Part shown: positions 22,420 through 35,300 of the stretch, one piece after another
Layout of the letters: each line of letters opens with the position of its first letter
How positions within the stretch are numbered: the first letter of the stretch is position 1
Origin: Primulina eburnea
Taxonomy: Eukaryota > Streptophyta > Magnoliopsida > Lamiales > Gesneriaceae
Direction: 5' to 3'
Assembly (NCBI RefSeq): GCF_022965805.1
Contig: NW_027331236.1
Location: forward strand, 315,321-379,320
Length of the DNA: 64,000 nt
Position numbers and translations under genes: made by a program
Notes under the pieces: generated by a model
What the model was told of the DNA's origin: nothing
Databases searched by the model: none
Seen by the model: only the letters and a program-made list of their open reading frames with translations

Positions 22420-23731
22420 AATTGGATCACATGTATTCTTTACTTATGTTTGAAATTCTTTGCTTTCGTATGGTCCTTGGAGAAAACGTGACTTGTTTGG
22501 ATATATTCACCACTTGGACTTGTCTCCACATTATGTTTTCCGTCAGATTTAGGCCGAAAAACTTTCTAGAATTCTGGCTTTTTCTAGTTTGGGAACTTTG
22601 GGTAGATTCCTTCCGACCATCTTCCCACATGATCCATATTAAAGAATTTCTGATGAGTTTCTTCACTCCCCAACGGTTTGCTATTTCACAGAAGATTTCT
22701 TTTCATTTCAAATATTTCTTCTACAAAGGTTGTGATTTTTTCTATCATGGTATTTAACAGAAAATATCTATTTACAAAATTTTGATAAATCTTAAATGAA
22801 AGCTTGACTTTGTTCATCTCTGTGAGACAGACCCATAATCAACATGTTCTTCTAGTTGAGATGTGGTCTTCCTTAAGTGATGAAACAATAGGTGTTTCAT
22901 TTTCCGAAAGATCATTGATAAACTTTTGAATGTTCATGTATGATCTTTTTAACTTGATGAAGTGAAAGGCTTCATATGAGTCTTTCCCGGATGGTTATGG
23001 TTTTGCACTAAAAAAGTAAAGCTCCAAAATATCTACTCTTGATCTATTTTTGTAGTGCTGAGATTTCTGGGAAGTTGGCTGATATAGTATAAACTTAGAT
23101 AAGAGCCTCAAATTCATACCATGATTTTACATCTTTGGGATAAGAATTTGGTTTCATCCATATCCTATGATATTTTCCTTCTACATCAACTCAAATTGTG
23201 GCTGGGTTGATGCCTTTTCTTGTTTTCAATTTATCCAGTTCTATTGATATACTTGAAATAGAGAAACTATAAGCTCGTTAGTACTAACCTTAGATTTTTT
23301 TCAGCATGAGTTCTAAGGTTGATATCTCACTCGTCGATCCACTATGTGAAGGTTGACTTGAAGGCTCGAGATAAGGAACAAGAGCTTCAATTTTTTCTTT
23401 GGCTAACTCATCTAAAGATAATCTCGACTTAGCACTTGTGATAGGGGTACTTGAATCCCCTACTCCAGGTATGTACTTGAAAACACTCCATTTGCAAAAC
23501 CAGTGGCTTCTCAATAGCCCGGAGGATCGGATTTTACAATTCAGACAATAGCTGAATATAAGTGTATAAACATGTTATTCGATTAGAGAGAATGCTCTTA
23601 TCAACTTGTTGTAGTCTACCCACAACTTCTGCATTTATGACAAGATTATTGAACTCACTTTGAAGCGTTTCGAGGTGTTTCCTTAAATATTTCTGTATTT
23701 TCACGATGACATCAACATTAACATTGCTCAT
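22420..23731 (-). pseudogene. Unidentified decayed coding sequence
   Basis: The minus strand carries two adjacent open stretches, 23731-23534 (65 codons, helical and charged, starting MSNVNVDVIVKIQKYLRKHL) and 23514-23290 (74 codons, with a Ser/Glu/Leu-rich tail). Further protein-like strings lie in broken frames down to about 22430 (for example MDHVGRWSEG-type wording in one frame). Several stops and frame changes interrupt it. The composition suggests a former protein of several hundred residues, possibly from a mobile element, but I do not recognise the family. Confidence 0.35.
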
Positions 23732-23942
23732 CTCTTGTTAAGAAATATGCAAGAACATTTTCATGAAATTTAATAAATAAAAATATCAAAATATAATTTG
23801 ACACAAAATGTGTCTCTCAGTAATATAGCTTTATCGGGTTTAGTTTCAAATCTATTTTTCAAAAAGCTTTTAAATGTGTATTATCGAGCTTTAAGATAAT
23901 TTTTTTGAAAGTAATAATAACCGTTATTATTGAAAAATTTTA

Positions 23943-24124
23943 GAGTAGGTCTCATGTGAGACCGTCTCACGGATCTTAATCCGTGAGACGGGTCAACCCT
24001 ACCCATATTCACAATAAAAAGTAATACTTTTAGCATAAAAAGTAATACTTATTCATGGATGACCCAAATAAGAGATTCGTCTCACAAATATGACCCGTGA
24101 GACCGTCTCACACAAGTTTTTGTC
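23943..24124 (+). mobile_element. GTCTCAC-family MITE (182 bp), near-consensus copy
   Basis: Flanked by a perfect 9 bp duplication aaaatttta (23934-23942 and 24125-24133). It shows every family module in full, so it is a good reference copy. Confidence 0.9.
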
Positions 24125-24254
24125 AAAATTTTAAGTGAACGGATTGGATTTGTTCGGCCCATTATTAGATTTTAAAGAATTTGAAAACATAATCCATAGA
24201 CCCAAATACCCAACCCATTAACCTAATATACACCAATTATAATTGGGGCCCTGT

Positions 24255-24699
24255 TCAACTGGTCATATGCGGTGGCACCAGGTTGACCAACCCAGGCCCT
24301 CCTTGACCTGGAGTTTCATAAACATGGTTCCCAAGTGTCTCTTGATCAATCCTCGTACTATCTCCCAACGCTCCCATTTCACAATCTGCCTCAGCTTCAA
24401 CAAAGGCAGCTCCTTCTCCAGTGCAATCCACTATAAATTTCATCTCGGAACTGATCGTGAGACGCCTCCCGAGTGGATGGTAATCCACTAGGACTTTTGA
24501 CGATGCATGCTTCACAACTTCACCAACATTTTCATTGCCTTTCTTCCCTGATTCATAGCAGTAGATTGTGCGCACGAGAACTGCTATGTTCTGATCAAGA
24601 TTCGACAAGAAGTAGGGGCCCTTTACTGTTTCATCAGCTGGTGGAACAACGGTTGGTTCCCCCGTTGCACAAAACTATGCTGCCATCTTTCAGATTCAT
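24255..24699 (-). pseudogene. BAHD acyltransferase fragment (HHT1-like)
   Basis: The open part 24608-24255 matches the N-terminal quarter of omega-hydroxypalmitate/fatty-alcohol feruloyl transferases of the BAHD family: a LSNLDQNIAVLVRTIYCY block, a VDYHPLGRRLTIS block (the usual YHPLAGRL is altered) and FIVDCTGEGAAFVEAEADC. The preceding N-terminal residues are in the same frame to 24660. A +1 shift in a G run (24661-24664) separates them from a likely ATG at 24699. After about residue 130 the homology stops: the HXXXD and DFGWG motifs of the catalytic core are missing. It is a truncated pseudogene. Intact relatives feruloylate suberin monomers in the cytosol. Confidence 0.8.
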
Positions 24700-24724
24700 A
24701 TTTGACCAAGATCTTGAAAACTGA

Positions 24725-26316
24725 GCAAGAAGAAGAAAAAAGAGAATTTGCTAGAAAATTTTTGATCCCCTTCCTTGTTTTATTGAAAGAGGGTTTTGTG
24801 TACTACAGAAAGTGACTTGGGATATAACATGTTCATAAATCATAAGCATGATGATTAGTTTGAGGATATACTTAAAGAAATTCATGACTTGTTTCATTCC
24901 ATTTTCCATGGTTTTTTTTTTATATTATCTTATTTTTTACTCTTTGAAATTTACTTTGTTAAGATTGTGCAAATGGATATGGTTTCAACCATATTAAATC
25001 TTTATATAAATTTAACTTTAATAAACCGTTTAGCATGAATAATGAGATATTAGTTTCTTGTATATATTTATTTCATCCAATGTCTGTCTCAAATTCTATA
25101 AAAGATTAAATATATAAATCATTCCGATACAAATATATTGAATATGATTAGTTGAGAAGAAATTCTCACATATTAATTCACAATCATCAAACTTTTTTTT
25201 AAAATTATAGCGCTAAAATTGAATTTGAATGACATTTAGAATATCAACAACCTAGTTTCATTTTAATGTTAAACTAGTATTATAAAAAATTATTATATCA
25301 TATATATGTCATTTGAGATAAACGAGGATAACAACCTTCTGTCTTTAAATTGACTTCTTTATTTTGGTTAAGAAGAATGGTTATCAATAAATAAAATAGA
25401 AAAAATACCTAAAAAATTATACATTATTTTGTTTATCAAAATTTTAAAGAATAAATAAATTTTTTTCGTAAATTCATTTTTTTGTCATTTATTAGATGAA
25501 TAGATTTTGACTAAAAAAATTAATTATTTTTTAAAAACATGTTAAAAAAATAATTAAAGTTTTAATTAAGATACATATTAATATTACTATTAATAATAAT
25601 TTAGTGAAATCCAATATATATCAAAAATTCACTACGACACTGTACATTAAAAAAGTTGAAAAACTTAATATTATATTTTATTTAAAATATTCGAGAATAA
25701 TGATAACTAAATAAATAAAATTTCACAAAACTCAAAACCATAATACAAAACAAAATGAAATGAAATGATACAATAAAATTTAATTTATATTTTCAAAGAA
25801 CATCATATTCAAATTTGAATTTAACAAAAAATTGAAAAAAATCACATTTAATTACGTACTTATTTTCAAATATTTAATATGGAAGATTAATGAATTAATA
25901 TTGATATATAATACATGTAAATTATCGTAAAAATCATATAATTAAAGTTATTAATTAACTAAAACTCACATAAACAATAATTTTTTTAAATCGAAATATC
26001 AATTTTTATAGATTTTTGTAATCAAATAAAAAGAACAATCTTTTAAAAATATTTAAAGAAAATAATATCAACTGTATAATAAGAAAAATAGCACTAAAAA
26101 TAATATAGCATATTATAATTTTATCATGATTATTATTGTTTAAAAAAAGCAATTAAATATATATAAGATAAAACAAAACAAAATCTCATATTCTCGCCCC
26201 TCGATTCCGCCGACCTTATATATATTAGTATATCGACGCACAGTGCTTATATAATACTTTTTACAATTTATTTTATTTATATATATGAACTTACAAAATA
26301 AATAGAAATAAAAAAA
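24725..26316. other. AT-rich intergenic DNA
   Basis: Very AT-rich, no gene and no clear repeat structure that I can define. Confidence 0.5.
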
Positions 26317-26395
26317 ACCCAAAGAAGATTTGAACCTACAATCTCATTGTTAGGAAATAAAAGCTTTATCCACTCAATTATATGTGATTTGCATT
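26317..26395 (-). repeat. tRNA-like sequence (pseudo-tRNA or SINE head)
   Basis: On the minus strand it has an A-box-like TAATTGAGTGG and a B-box-like GGTTCAAATCT about 37 bases apart, as in a tRNA. The stem pairing of a working tRNA is not convincing. It may be a decayed tRNA gene or the head of a tRNA-derived SINE. Confidence 0.35.
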
Positions 26396-26572
26396 ATTCT
26401 TTTAACAGTTTATTAATATATATAATTAGTAAAACTGACAATGACGCTAAAAGTTAGTTAGGGCTGTTGCTTAATAACTACCTTGTCATTCGAAATTCCA
26501 ATGTTTACGCAACACAGCACGCTATCTGCTGATTCCGAGTCTTCATCACCATTAACGATGTCTTCTTAGACA

Positions 26573-27025
26573 ATGGGAAAGGGAGGAAGGATCTTCTTTT
26601 CGGTGGTTTTTCTAGAATCGCCACAGGTATTATAGCCTTCATCTGGTTGCTTGTTAATGGCGGGTTTTTTTTTGTGTCGAAGCGATGACGGGCTGTCTTT
26701 CTGGGCTGTCTTTCTGCATCTTTAATCGGATTCTTCTGGGTTTATGTTTTTGTGTGTGTTTTCTTGTCCGGTTTCAAAATTTTATACAGTAGTAATCAGA
26801 TGAATATTGAATAAAATTTCCTTCTTCAAACAGCATGAAGATGTCTTACCGGTTTCACATCGTCGGAGTTCAAAGACATTGAACAGAAAGAAGCCGTTGA
26901 AGAGTGAGGGTACTGTGGTGTCTAATCCAACCGGGTACTTTACCAAGTCCGAGCCTAAAGCTCGATCTTCTTGGTTTTCTTGCGTCTCTATCACAAAAAA
27001 AATTAGATCCACCAGTAATCTTTGA
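26573..27025 (+). CDS. Possible small two-exon gene, unknown protein
   Basis: An ATG at 26573 opens an 18-codon stretch ending at a consensus donor (CCACAG|GT, 26626). A polypyrimidine-AG acceptor (TTCAAACAG, to 26833) joins in phase to a 64-codon open stretch ending with TGA at 27023-27025. The predicted 82-residue product is basic and serine-rich and has no family I recognise. Base composition here is less AT-rich than in the surroundings. It could equally be a fragment of an old gene. Confidence 0.25.
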
Positions 27026-27108
27026 ATCTTCACAGGTACAATGCTTTATATTTTTAGATTCTCTTTTTTTTTTCATAAATAACTTGAGTTTTTCGAACTA
27101 CATTTTTT

Positions 27109-27390
27109 AATGGACTTTTGGTTACAGTTTTGAAAATTATTTTCCCTAGAAATTTTTTACGATAGTTTTTCCAACCACAAAGTTTAATGGACTTTTGAAA
27201 ATTAGTTTCCCTGAAATTTTTTACGATAGTTTTTCGAAATACAGAGTTAAATGGACTTTTGGTTACGTTTTTTAAAATTAGTTTCCGTAGAAATTTTTTA
27301 CGATAGCTTAGTTTTTCGAACTACAGCGTTTAATGGACTTTTGGTTACGGTTTTGAAAATTTGTTTCCCTAGAAATTTTTTACCATGTTG
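27109..27390. repeat. Tandem array of about four 64-82 bp units
   Basis: Units begin with aatggacttttggttac at 27109, 27186, 27250 and 27332. Each contains ttagtttccctagaaattttttacgatag. Unit lengths differ through small indels (the second unit lacks ggttac). Confidence 0.85.
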
Positions 27391-28131
27391 TCGAAAAGAA
27401 CAAAGAAGCAAATATTATTGAAAAAAGTCAGCTATACCAATATTTGGAGCTAACCATAAATTTGATGCGAAAAAATCAACATCCACGATAGAGTGAAAGC
27501 CACCACTAAATCATAGAAAAAACTAAACAAATCAATATATGAACCTAGCCATTAATCAAATTTCAGATTTGATAGTTCAAATAGAAAAAATTAAACAAAT
27601 CAATATGTAGACCTAGCCATGAATAAAATTTCAGATTTAAAAGTTCAATTAGTATATCCGTTCCCATGAATTAGCGGTTTATCTTTCGTATTAAAGCCAG
27701 AAATTACGTAGAAACTGATTTAGGCAATAGAAATTCAACTTGTTGACTAAGGTGGTTGGTGCTCTAACTTTTGAAACCTTTAGAAATCCTTAGGTGTATG
27801 TGTCATTAATTTTTTTTGCATAAATGTTCAATTTAACGATATCTTGCTAAATGTGTGTTTTACTGTCAGTTATGCTCAAATGTAAAAGTTTGGAAAATTG
27901 ATTTGGATTGGCTTGAGTTTGGTCAAAATCAATTACTTTGCAGGCGCTATGCAGCTCTGTTTTTGTGAGATTTGACTTTGAGGCTCTTTGAAATATAGGA
28001 AATGGAATTTACTTGTGACTTAGGATTTAATCCACCCTTGTAGTCTAATCACATGTGCTCAAAGAAAAATCATATGAAGGTTTATTGAAAAAAAAAAGGC
28101 AGTAAGGAAAAAAAATCCGTACTGCTTTTTT

Positions 28132-28375
28132 GTTTGGAAAAAGCTACCTATGCAAATTGAAGGTTAGTGTGAAGCTCCGGTTGGAAAAAGCTACCTAACA
28201 AATGAAGGTATTAGTGTGAAGCTACTCATCATGTTGATTTGGAAAAAGCTGCCTATGCAAATTGAAGGTTAGTGTGAAGCTCTAGCCGGAAAAAGCTACC
28301 TAACAAATGAAGGTATAGAGTGAAAGCTACCAACCATGAACCATATAGATTTGGAAAAAGCTACATATACTGAAG
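28132..28375. repeat. Higher-order tandem repeat (two copies of a roughly 105 bp dimer)
   Basis: Each dimer is made of two related monomers. The first is ttggaaaaagctacctatgc..gaaggttagtgtgaagct. The second is ggaaaaagctacctaacaaatgaaggta..gtgaagct. A partial fifth monomer ends the array. Confidence 0.8.
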
Positions 28376-30330
28376 ATTGCAGGGTAAAGTTTGAACAAGA
28401 CTTTCCATTTCTGTCTTTCAGTTAGCTGATTTTGAAGATCTTCCTCAAAAGATGATTGTCTAGTTCACCCACACACTTGATTTATACTTGACATTGAGTA
28501 GATCTGATTGTTTGATGAGTACGAATTTCTACTTTTGAGTATAACTTTGGTTGAATCCCCATTATGAGCATTGTTTTGTTGAAAATTGAAAAAAAAAAAA
28601 AAGCGGTTGTATATTTTGACAGTTGACACATACATCTGAGGAATTATCGGGGTTGAAAAGATTTAGCATCTTGCCTCTTTGGTTACTGTCAAAAAGTCGA
28701 TTCATGTTAGCACCAAGGTTATTCAAAAGAAACTGAATAAAAGAGGACAATGCTGACTTACGACACCCAGACACACATTATAGTGTGTATTTACAACCCA
28801 AGAAATTTTACAAGAAGTTAGAGAATGGAACTTAACCTCATGGAAACCATTGGAAGACTACTTGTGTGTTTTCAGAAAAATATGTATACATTTTTTTCCA
28901 AAACAGACTATTCTTTCTGACAAAAACATTCATGATACTTTATGATTCAACTTGTTTTACCTTAGTTCCAACATGACTTCTCCATAAATCTAAGTATCGA
29001 TCGTTTTTTGTCCTACCAAAAACTTACCGAGTGGAAGTTAAAGATTTAGATTCTATCATTCCAAATGCCTTATTTTGATCATTGACATCCAAGCTAGCCA
29101 CATAGGACAAGGCGTTCTGCTGTTTGAGCAATCAATTGCCAATACTCGCTGGAGTACTTACTATAGTGCATTTGACGGAATACAAGACATTCCTCACAGG
29201 TGGTATCCAAACTCCAATATTAGAGCTGATTTTACGAGGTTTGTGTTTGTTTTTGCATGGATGATTGCGGATACCAGATTTTGGGCTAGCAAAGTTGATG
29301 CCAGAGAGCGAAGAAACATGTATGACTGCTAGAGTGCTCGGTACTTACGGCTATTTTGATACGGATTATACATTGGTATAAATATGCTTTCAAGTTTGAA
29401 GAAAATAAAATCACTTCTATCATTTTCTGTTGCAAGAACATGACAAGGACCAAGATTTTCAAGTGATTTAACTCCAAGATAAAAAATTTTACTCTATTTT
29501 TTTAATGAAGAATCTTAAAGATTTTTGGGTTCCCTATCCTTGACTTGAATTTCATCTAATAAATCGAAAAAGAGCACTTTTTTTTTCTCGTAATTAATGT
29601 ATTTGGATGTTGATTAGAAACTAAGAATAGAAGGTCTATTCTAACTTAAATTTACAAAATGGCAAAGAGCAATTGAGCTATGGGAGTGCACATACCTTGG
29701 AAACAAACATGAAAACTCACTTTACAAAGTGATGTATACGTGTTTTGAGTCGTTCTGCTCCAGCTTTTGACAAGGAGGGCAGTAGACCTGAACCAAGGAC
29801 CAAGTGAACAAAACTTGGTACTTCATGTACTTGAGAATCACCTGACTTTCTGAAGATCAATTTAGAATGTTCAGAAACCAGTTGAAATCATTACAAGCAT
29901 TACCAAATTACCATTCATGTGCTTGAAACTTTCACAGGTTACACACATTCTGAATGACATGAAGAAGCTGAAGAAGGTGATTAATCAAGAAATGGAACGG
30001 GATAATACATGATGGAGTTGATAGTCATGTTTGCGAATTTAGTATCGAGATGTGTCCGGTTAGACATCATCAGAGAACTGCCCTCGATGTCAGAATGTGT
30101 AAAGGACCTTCGAATTATTAGGTACACTAATTCTAAAGGACTTGCGATGGCTATGCATACACTTGGAATGACATAAAAATTGTTGTTTTCAAACGGTATG
30201 CGGCACACAACATAGCTGTTAGTCTCCAATTCTTGAATTCCTATTACAGTGTCAAAGTGAATAAAAGATCGACATATCATACATGCCAGATATTATTGTC
30301 ATGTTTCAGTAATTGTAAGTTTTCATGAGA
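28376..30330. other. Intergenic DNA, no gene recognised
   Basis: A plus-strand ORF of 85 codons (29075-29332) and minus-strand ORFs (29981-30280, 28562-28774) have no recognisable motif. Composition is mildly coding-like around 29060-29340, but nothing supports a gene model. Confidence 0.4.
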
Positions 30331-30339
30331 TAAATGTAC

Positions 30340-30494
30340 GAGTGGGTCTCATGTGAGACGGGTCAATCATACTCATATTCACAATAAAAAGTGATACTCT
30401 TAGCATAAAAAATAATACTTTTTCATGGATAAACCAAATAAGAGATCCGTCTCACGAATACGACCCATGAGATCGTCTCACACAATTTTTTGCC
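30340..30494 (+). mobile_element. GTCTCAC-family MITE, internally deleted (155 bp)
   Basis: Flanked by a perfect 9 bp duplication taaatgtac (30331-30339 and 30495-30503). About 27 bp is missing near its 5' end: the duplicated gtgagac module has collapsed to a single copy. Confidence 0.9.
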
Positions 30495-30503
30495 TAAATG
30501 TAC

Positions 30504-32182
30504 TTGTATATTTATGGAGAATTGAATATTTAATGCTCCATAGCTTCAGTGCCAGTGAAGACGGGTAGTTAAATGTATTACATATATAAAATGCATGTGA
30601 AATCAATTAAGACAGATAAAACTTTTTAGTTGTGTATTATGCTGAATCATCAACTGAAACACAATCGTGGAGTGTTCGAAACTTAGCAAAAATTAATATT
30701 GATTTTCAAAATATAACACACAGAGTAATGCACTCGTGTTGTTCATAGTGGCTAAGCAAGTGTGTTGCGCGTGTTAAAAATTATTTAATAAATAATGATT
30801 GAGTGAACGATTTTCTCTTTCAATTTTTTTTTTTTTTGGATTAAGGTATATACGAAATAAATTATAAGGTTTTTCAATAAAGAAGTTTTCATACCAAATT
30901 ACCAAAGATATTACTATAATAACAACATTCTTAATAATGCAATAATAGATTATGACATGCTAGCTAGTAATAATGATAACTGATAAGAGCTTCATTTATG
31001 CAACGAGTATTCAAAGTTGAGACCAGTTTTATATATTCATTATTTTATGGCACTGATTATATATATTAAAAAACAATAATTATTTTGAGAGCGATCGGAC
31101 CTTGATGTTTGATTGTTAAGTAGTTTAAAAAATAGAAGTTAAACCATTATAATTTAGTAAAAATAAAACGAGAAGTGATTGATTCATCCATTGGTATAGA
31201 CTCACCTAATATATTTGGGTATGGTTGAGAAGACCATTGATACTATTTTGGGTTACACATTTGTGTTCTATTTAATTTTTCGTTATGAAATATTTTCCTG
31301 TTATATTTTGTCGAATCCACGTGGTTGGATTTCAATGGATTTGATTTTGGACATGGTCATTTAGAATTTATATTTTATATCTATATATCTTTCATAATTT
31401 TATCTCACAAAACAAACGAAAACTTCTGTATTAAATATTTATATATTTATTTATAGATTAGATGAACAAAACCATCAATTTGCTTCCCAATTGGCATTGT
31501 CAGGTAAGGATAGAATAGGACAATCACAAATGCATTGCGATTTAACAAAGACTGCTCTTATGCCAGCTATGAATTCGGAACTCCCCTTTTATGGGGAATA
31601 TTTCTCCCTACCTTATGGAACACTGTCTCCATGAGAAGATCAAAGGTCCAATTTTAACCACATATATACGGGATCCACCAAATTCTTTAAAATCAACGGC
31701 CCAGATCCTGTGGGACACTGCCCCCACAGGTAGCATCGACATAACCCTTTTATCGATAGTAAAGATAATAAACATTATGTCGACGATCGTATACTAACAC
31801 GATATTTGGGACATTCACTCGTCAATTGGTAGGCAAGAACTTTTTTGAGAGGAATGTGAAGCCAGAAATGGGCTACGGTGAGGCAACCCTACAAATTTAA
31901 GAGGTCAAACTTTAATTTTTTTAAAAGTTTATAGGTAAGAATTTTTCCAAGAATATATCGGTTGAGGGGCCTGTCTTCCATTCCAACAGTCTTCGCTTTC
32001 TATATCACTCTATTTTTTAAAGATTTTACAAGTAACTAAAGCCGAATTCTCCGAGAGGCGGCGCTTGAATGCCAAAGCCAAACAAGGAAGATAAATTTTG
32101 AAGATTTGGGTGGTTTGTTAGGAATCAAGTCGGAGAATCTATATTTAAAGCAAGTGAAGAAAGAAATACTGAAAGATTAATG
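30504..32182. other. Intergenic DNA, no gene recognised
   Basis: AT-rich with a short hairpin (cctgtgggacactgcccccacagg, 31708-31731). No ORF with recognisable content. Confidence 0.45.
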
Positions 32183-32317
32183 ATCTACGAGTTAAAAGTC
32201 TTTTTTTTTTTTTTTTGATCAGAAACTAATATATATTAGATTAATAATGTTAAAAGATTACAATACGAGTGGATGAGCCATCCACGAATTCGAAAACAAC
32301 CCGTAAATGTAACTTGT

Positions 32318-35300
32318 TCAACAAAAAATATAACACCAATCCCTAATCAAATCAGATAATAGGTATGTCCGAAACTTTGGTACGCAAATCGTCCACGTCG
32401 CCACCCTGAATCTTATCTTCTCCCAAACGTCATCTCTTGATTCTTCTTTGTCACTGAATAATCTGTTGTTGCGCTCCAACCAAATCGACCAAAAAACACA
32501 GTGAACGATTATGTACCAGAAGTCTTTGAATCCCTTTCCTGTGAGAAATTCATTATCCAAAATGAACATATCTCTTGACGATTCTGGAAATGTCCACTCG
32601 AAACCCAAATGTTGCATTACCTTGTTCCAGACACTCGTTGTGAATGAACAGTGAAGCAAAATATGATCCTGATCTTCCTCGTGTTTCTTGCATAAGTAGC
32701 ACCAATGTGGGTTCAAAACATGATCCGGCCGTCTCCTCTGTATGCTGTCACAAGTTTGCAGTTTTCCCAAAGCTACTATCCAGGAGAATACCTTAACTTT
32801 TTGTGGGATATGAACTTTCCAAATGTTGTAATAGTAGGGAAAGAAGGGGTGTGTAGTACTCTGAAAAAATGATGAGTATAAAGAACTGACAGAGAAAACA
32901 CCAGATGAATCTCCTAACCAAACCCTGACATCCCCCGAACCCACACTCAAAGATACTGACTCTAAAACCCCTAAAAGATCAGTGAACTCACCCAACTCGA
33001 CATCATTCAACCCTCTCCTGAACCTAATATCCCATGATATGACCGAATTACCTAGAGTACTGGACACCGTGAAGAACTGAGAGATAGGTTTGTCTCTGAC
33101 AGTAGATAATGAATAAATGTGAGGATAAACAACTTTGAAGGACAATAAACCCACCCACCTATCCTCCCAGAACCTAATGAGATTCCCCCCCTTGAGCACC
33201 GTACTAATCAGTGTTTGACAAGTCGAGTAGGACCGAGAGATAAACTTCCAAGGGCTTTTAAAGGTCGTGTTCCTTGCGACCCTTAAGTCCCAGCCATTAC
33301 TGTGAAATCCGTAAATGCTACCGACTACTGTTTTCCAAAGAGAGTTGTCTTCCACAGCGCCTCTCCACCACCATTTCCCTAACAGTGCCATGTTCCTCAG
33401 TCGAATACTGCCCAATCCTAATCCCCCCTTGTCTAACGGTTTACACACCTGATTCCAATTGACAACATGGTACTGCGAATCTCCATCGGCTCCATCCCAT
33501 AGGAAATTCCTCATCAATGCTTCCAATTGTTTTGCCACTTTGTTTGGGACCTTGAAAATTGACATGAAGTAAGTAGGCAGTGAACTAAGGACTGATTTGA
33601 TCAAAGTCAGTCGGCCTCCTCTTGATAAATAGGCTTTTTTCCAACTTGCCAGTTTGGTTGACATCTTGGAAATCACCGGAGCCCAAAACTCCAGCTTCGT
33701 TGGATTCCCACCCAACGGTAAGCCGAGGTATTTTATTGGCCAATTTTCTTTCTTGCAACCAATGGCTGATGCTAAACTGTCAATCTCTTCATCCAAACGA
33801 TTGATTCCAAGCAAAAAACTCTTTTCTAAGTTGATTTTAAGTCCGGATTTAGAGCAGAATAGTTTGATAAGATCGACAACCGCAAGCATGTGCCTGTCAG
33901 TTTGAACTAAGAAGAGTGTGTCATCTGCAAATTGAATGTGCGAAACTTCCTTTTTGTCTCTCCCCACCACGAGCCCTCTAACATCATTACCCGTCCTTGC
34001 CTTATCCATCAATCTCCCCAGCCCATCTATCACTAAATTGAACAGAAATGGTGATAGTGGATCGCCTTGTCTAAGGCCCCTTTGTCCCTTGAACCTACCC
34101 CTTGGTCTGCCATTAATGAAAACCGAGTAAGAAACGTTACTGACACAACCCTTCATCCACTTCCTCCACTTATCCCCGAAGCCCTTCTTCTCGAGTACGA
34201 AGTCTAAAAACCTCCAATCCACATTGTCATAAGCCTTTTCCAAGTCGATCTTCAAAACCTACCCTTTTTTCTTTTTTCTTCTATACTCTTCCACCACCTC
34301 ATTAGCAATAAGACAACAGTCAATTATCTGTCTACCTCGAATGAATGCACATTGATTTTCCGAGACTGTTTTGGATAAAATTTTTGTCAATCTTCTCGTC
34401 AATACCTTAGCCAGTATTTTGTACAAGCTAGTAACTAGGCTAATTGGTCGAAAATCTTTTAGCTTCGTTGCTTCTTGTCTCTTAGGGATGAGACAAATGT
34501 ATGTTTCGTTCGTCAAACCATTAACGATGCCATCTGAGAAGAAATCAGCGAACACTTTTGAAAGGTCATCTTTTATTGTGTCCCAATTGGCTTGATAGAA
34601 TGCTAAAGTGAAACCGTCAGGCCCCGGTGCTTTGGAGCCATCACAATCCATCACCGCACCTTTAATCTCCTCCTCCGTGAATGGCAGCTCCAATTGGTCA
34701 GCATCAGCAGTAGTTATTGGCGCCCAATCCACCCCATCAAATCCCGAACCATCCCCTGCCGATGATTTGTACAGATTTGTGAAAAAACTAATTATTGCAT
34801 TTTGAATTTGAGCTTCATCAGAAAGGAGAGTCCCATCTTCCAATTCAACCTTATCTATCACTGCTTTGTTCTTTCTGTTTTGCAATAACGAATGAAAAAA
34901 CTTAGAATTTTGGTCCCCATCTTGCATCCATTTCACTTTGGCTTTCTGACTTTCCATTTGTTGCTTTCGAATGATCAATGTTTCCAACTCACAACGTGCT
35001 TCCCGTCGCTGCTGATTTAGGTAAATTGTCCAGTTACCTTCCGTTTCTTGTGCATCTAGATGTTTCAATTTATTACGCAGCTCTGAAATTTTAACATGTA
35101 CGTCCCCAAAGACGTCCCGATTCCATGCTGTAACTTCCTTCTTAATGTTTTTAAGCCTTAGCATGAATTTGTACCCTTCCCAGCCATGAATCGTTTCACT
35201 ATGCCACCACGTAGGTAGAGATTCTTTAAAGTTCCTATGCGTCAACCAAACGTTCTCAAATCTAAATGGAGTTGGACCCCATTTTGACTTTGTTGTGTCC

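Noticed and set aside
17654..24124. CRISPR-like array from repeated GTCTCAC modules
   Set aside because: Copies are dispersed, in both orientations, flanked by target duplications, and the genome is eukaryotic.
26317..26395. Functional tRNA gene
   Set aside because: A- and B-box-like blocks are present but acceptor and anticodon stems do not pair well; kept only as a tRNA-like repeat.
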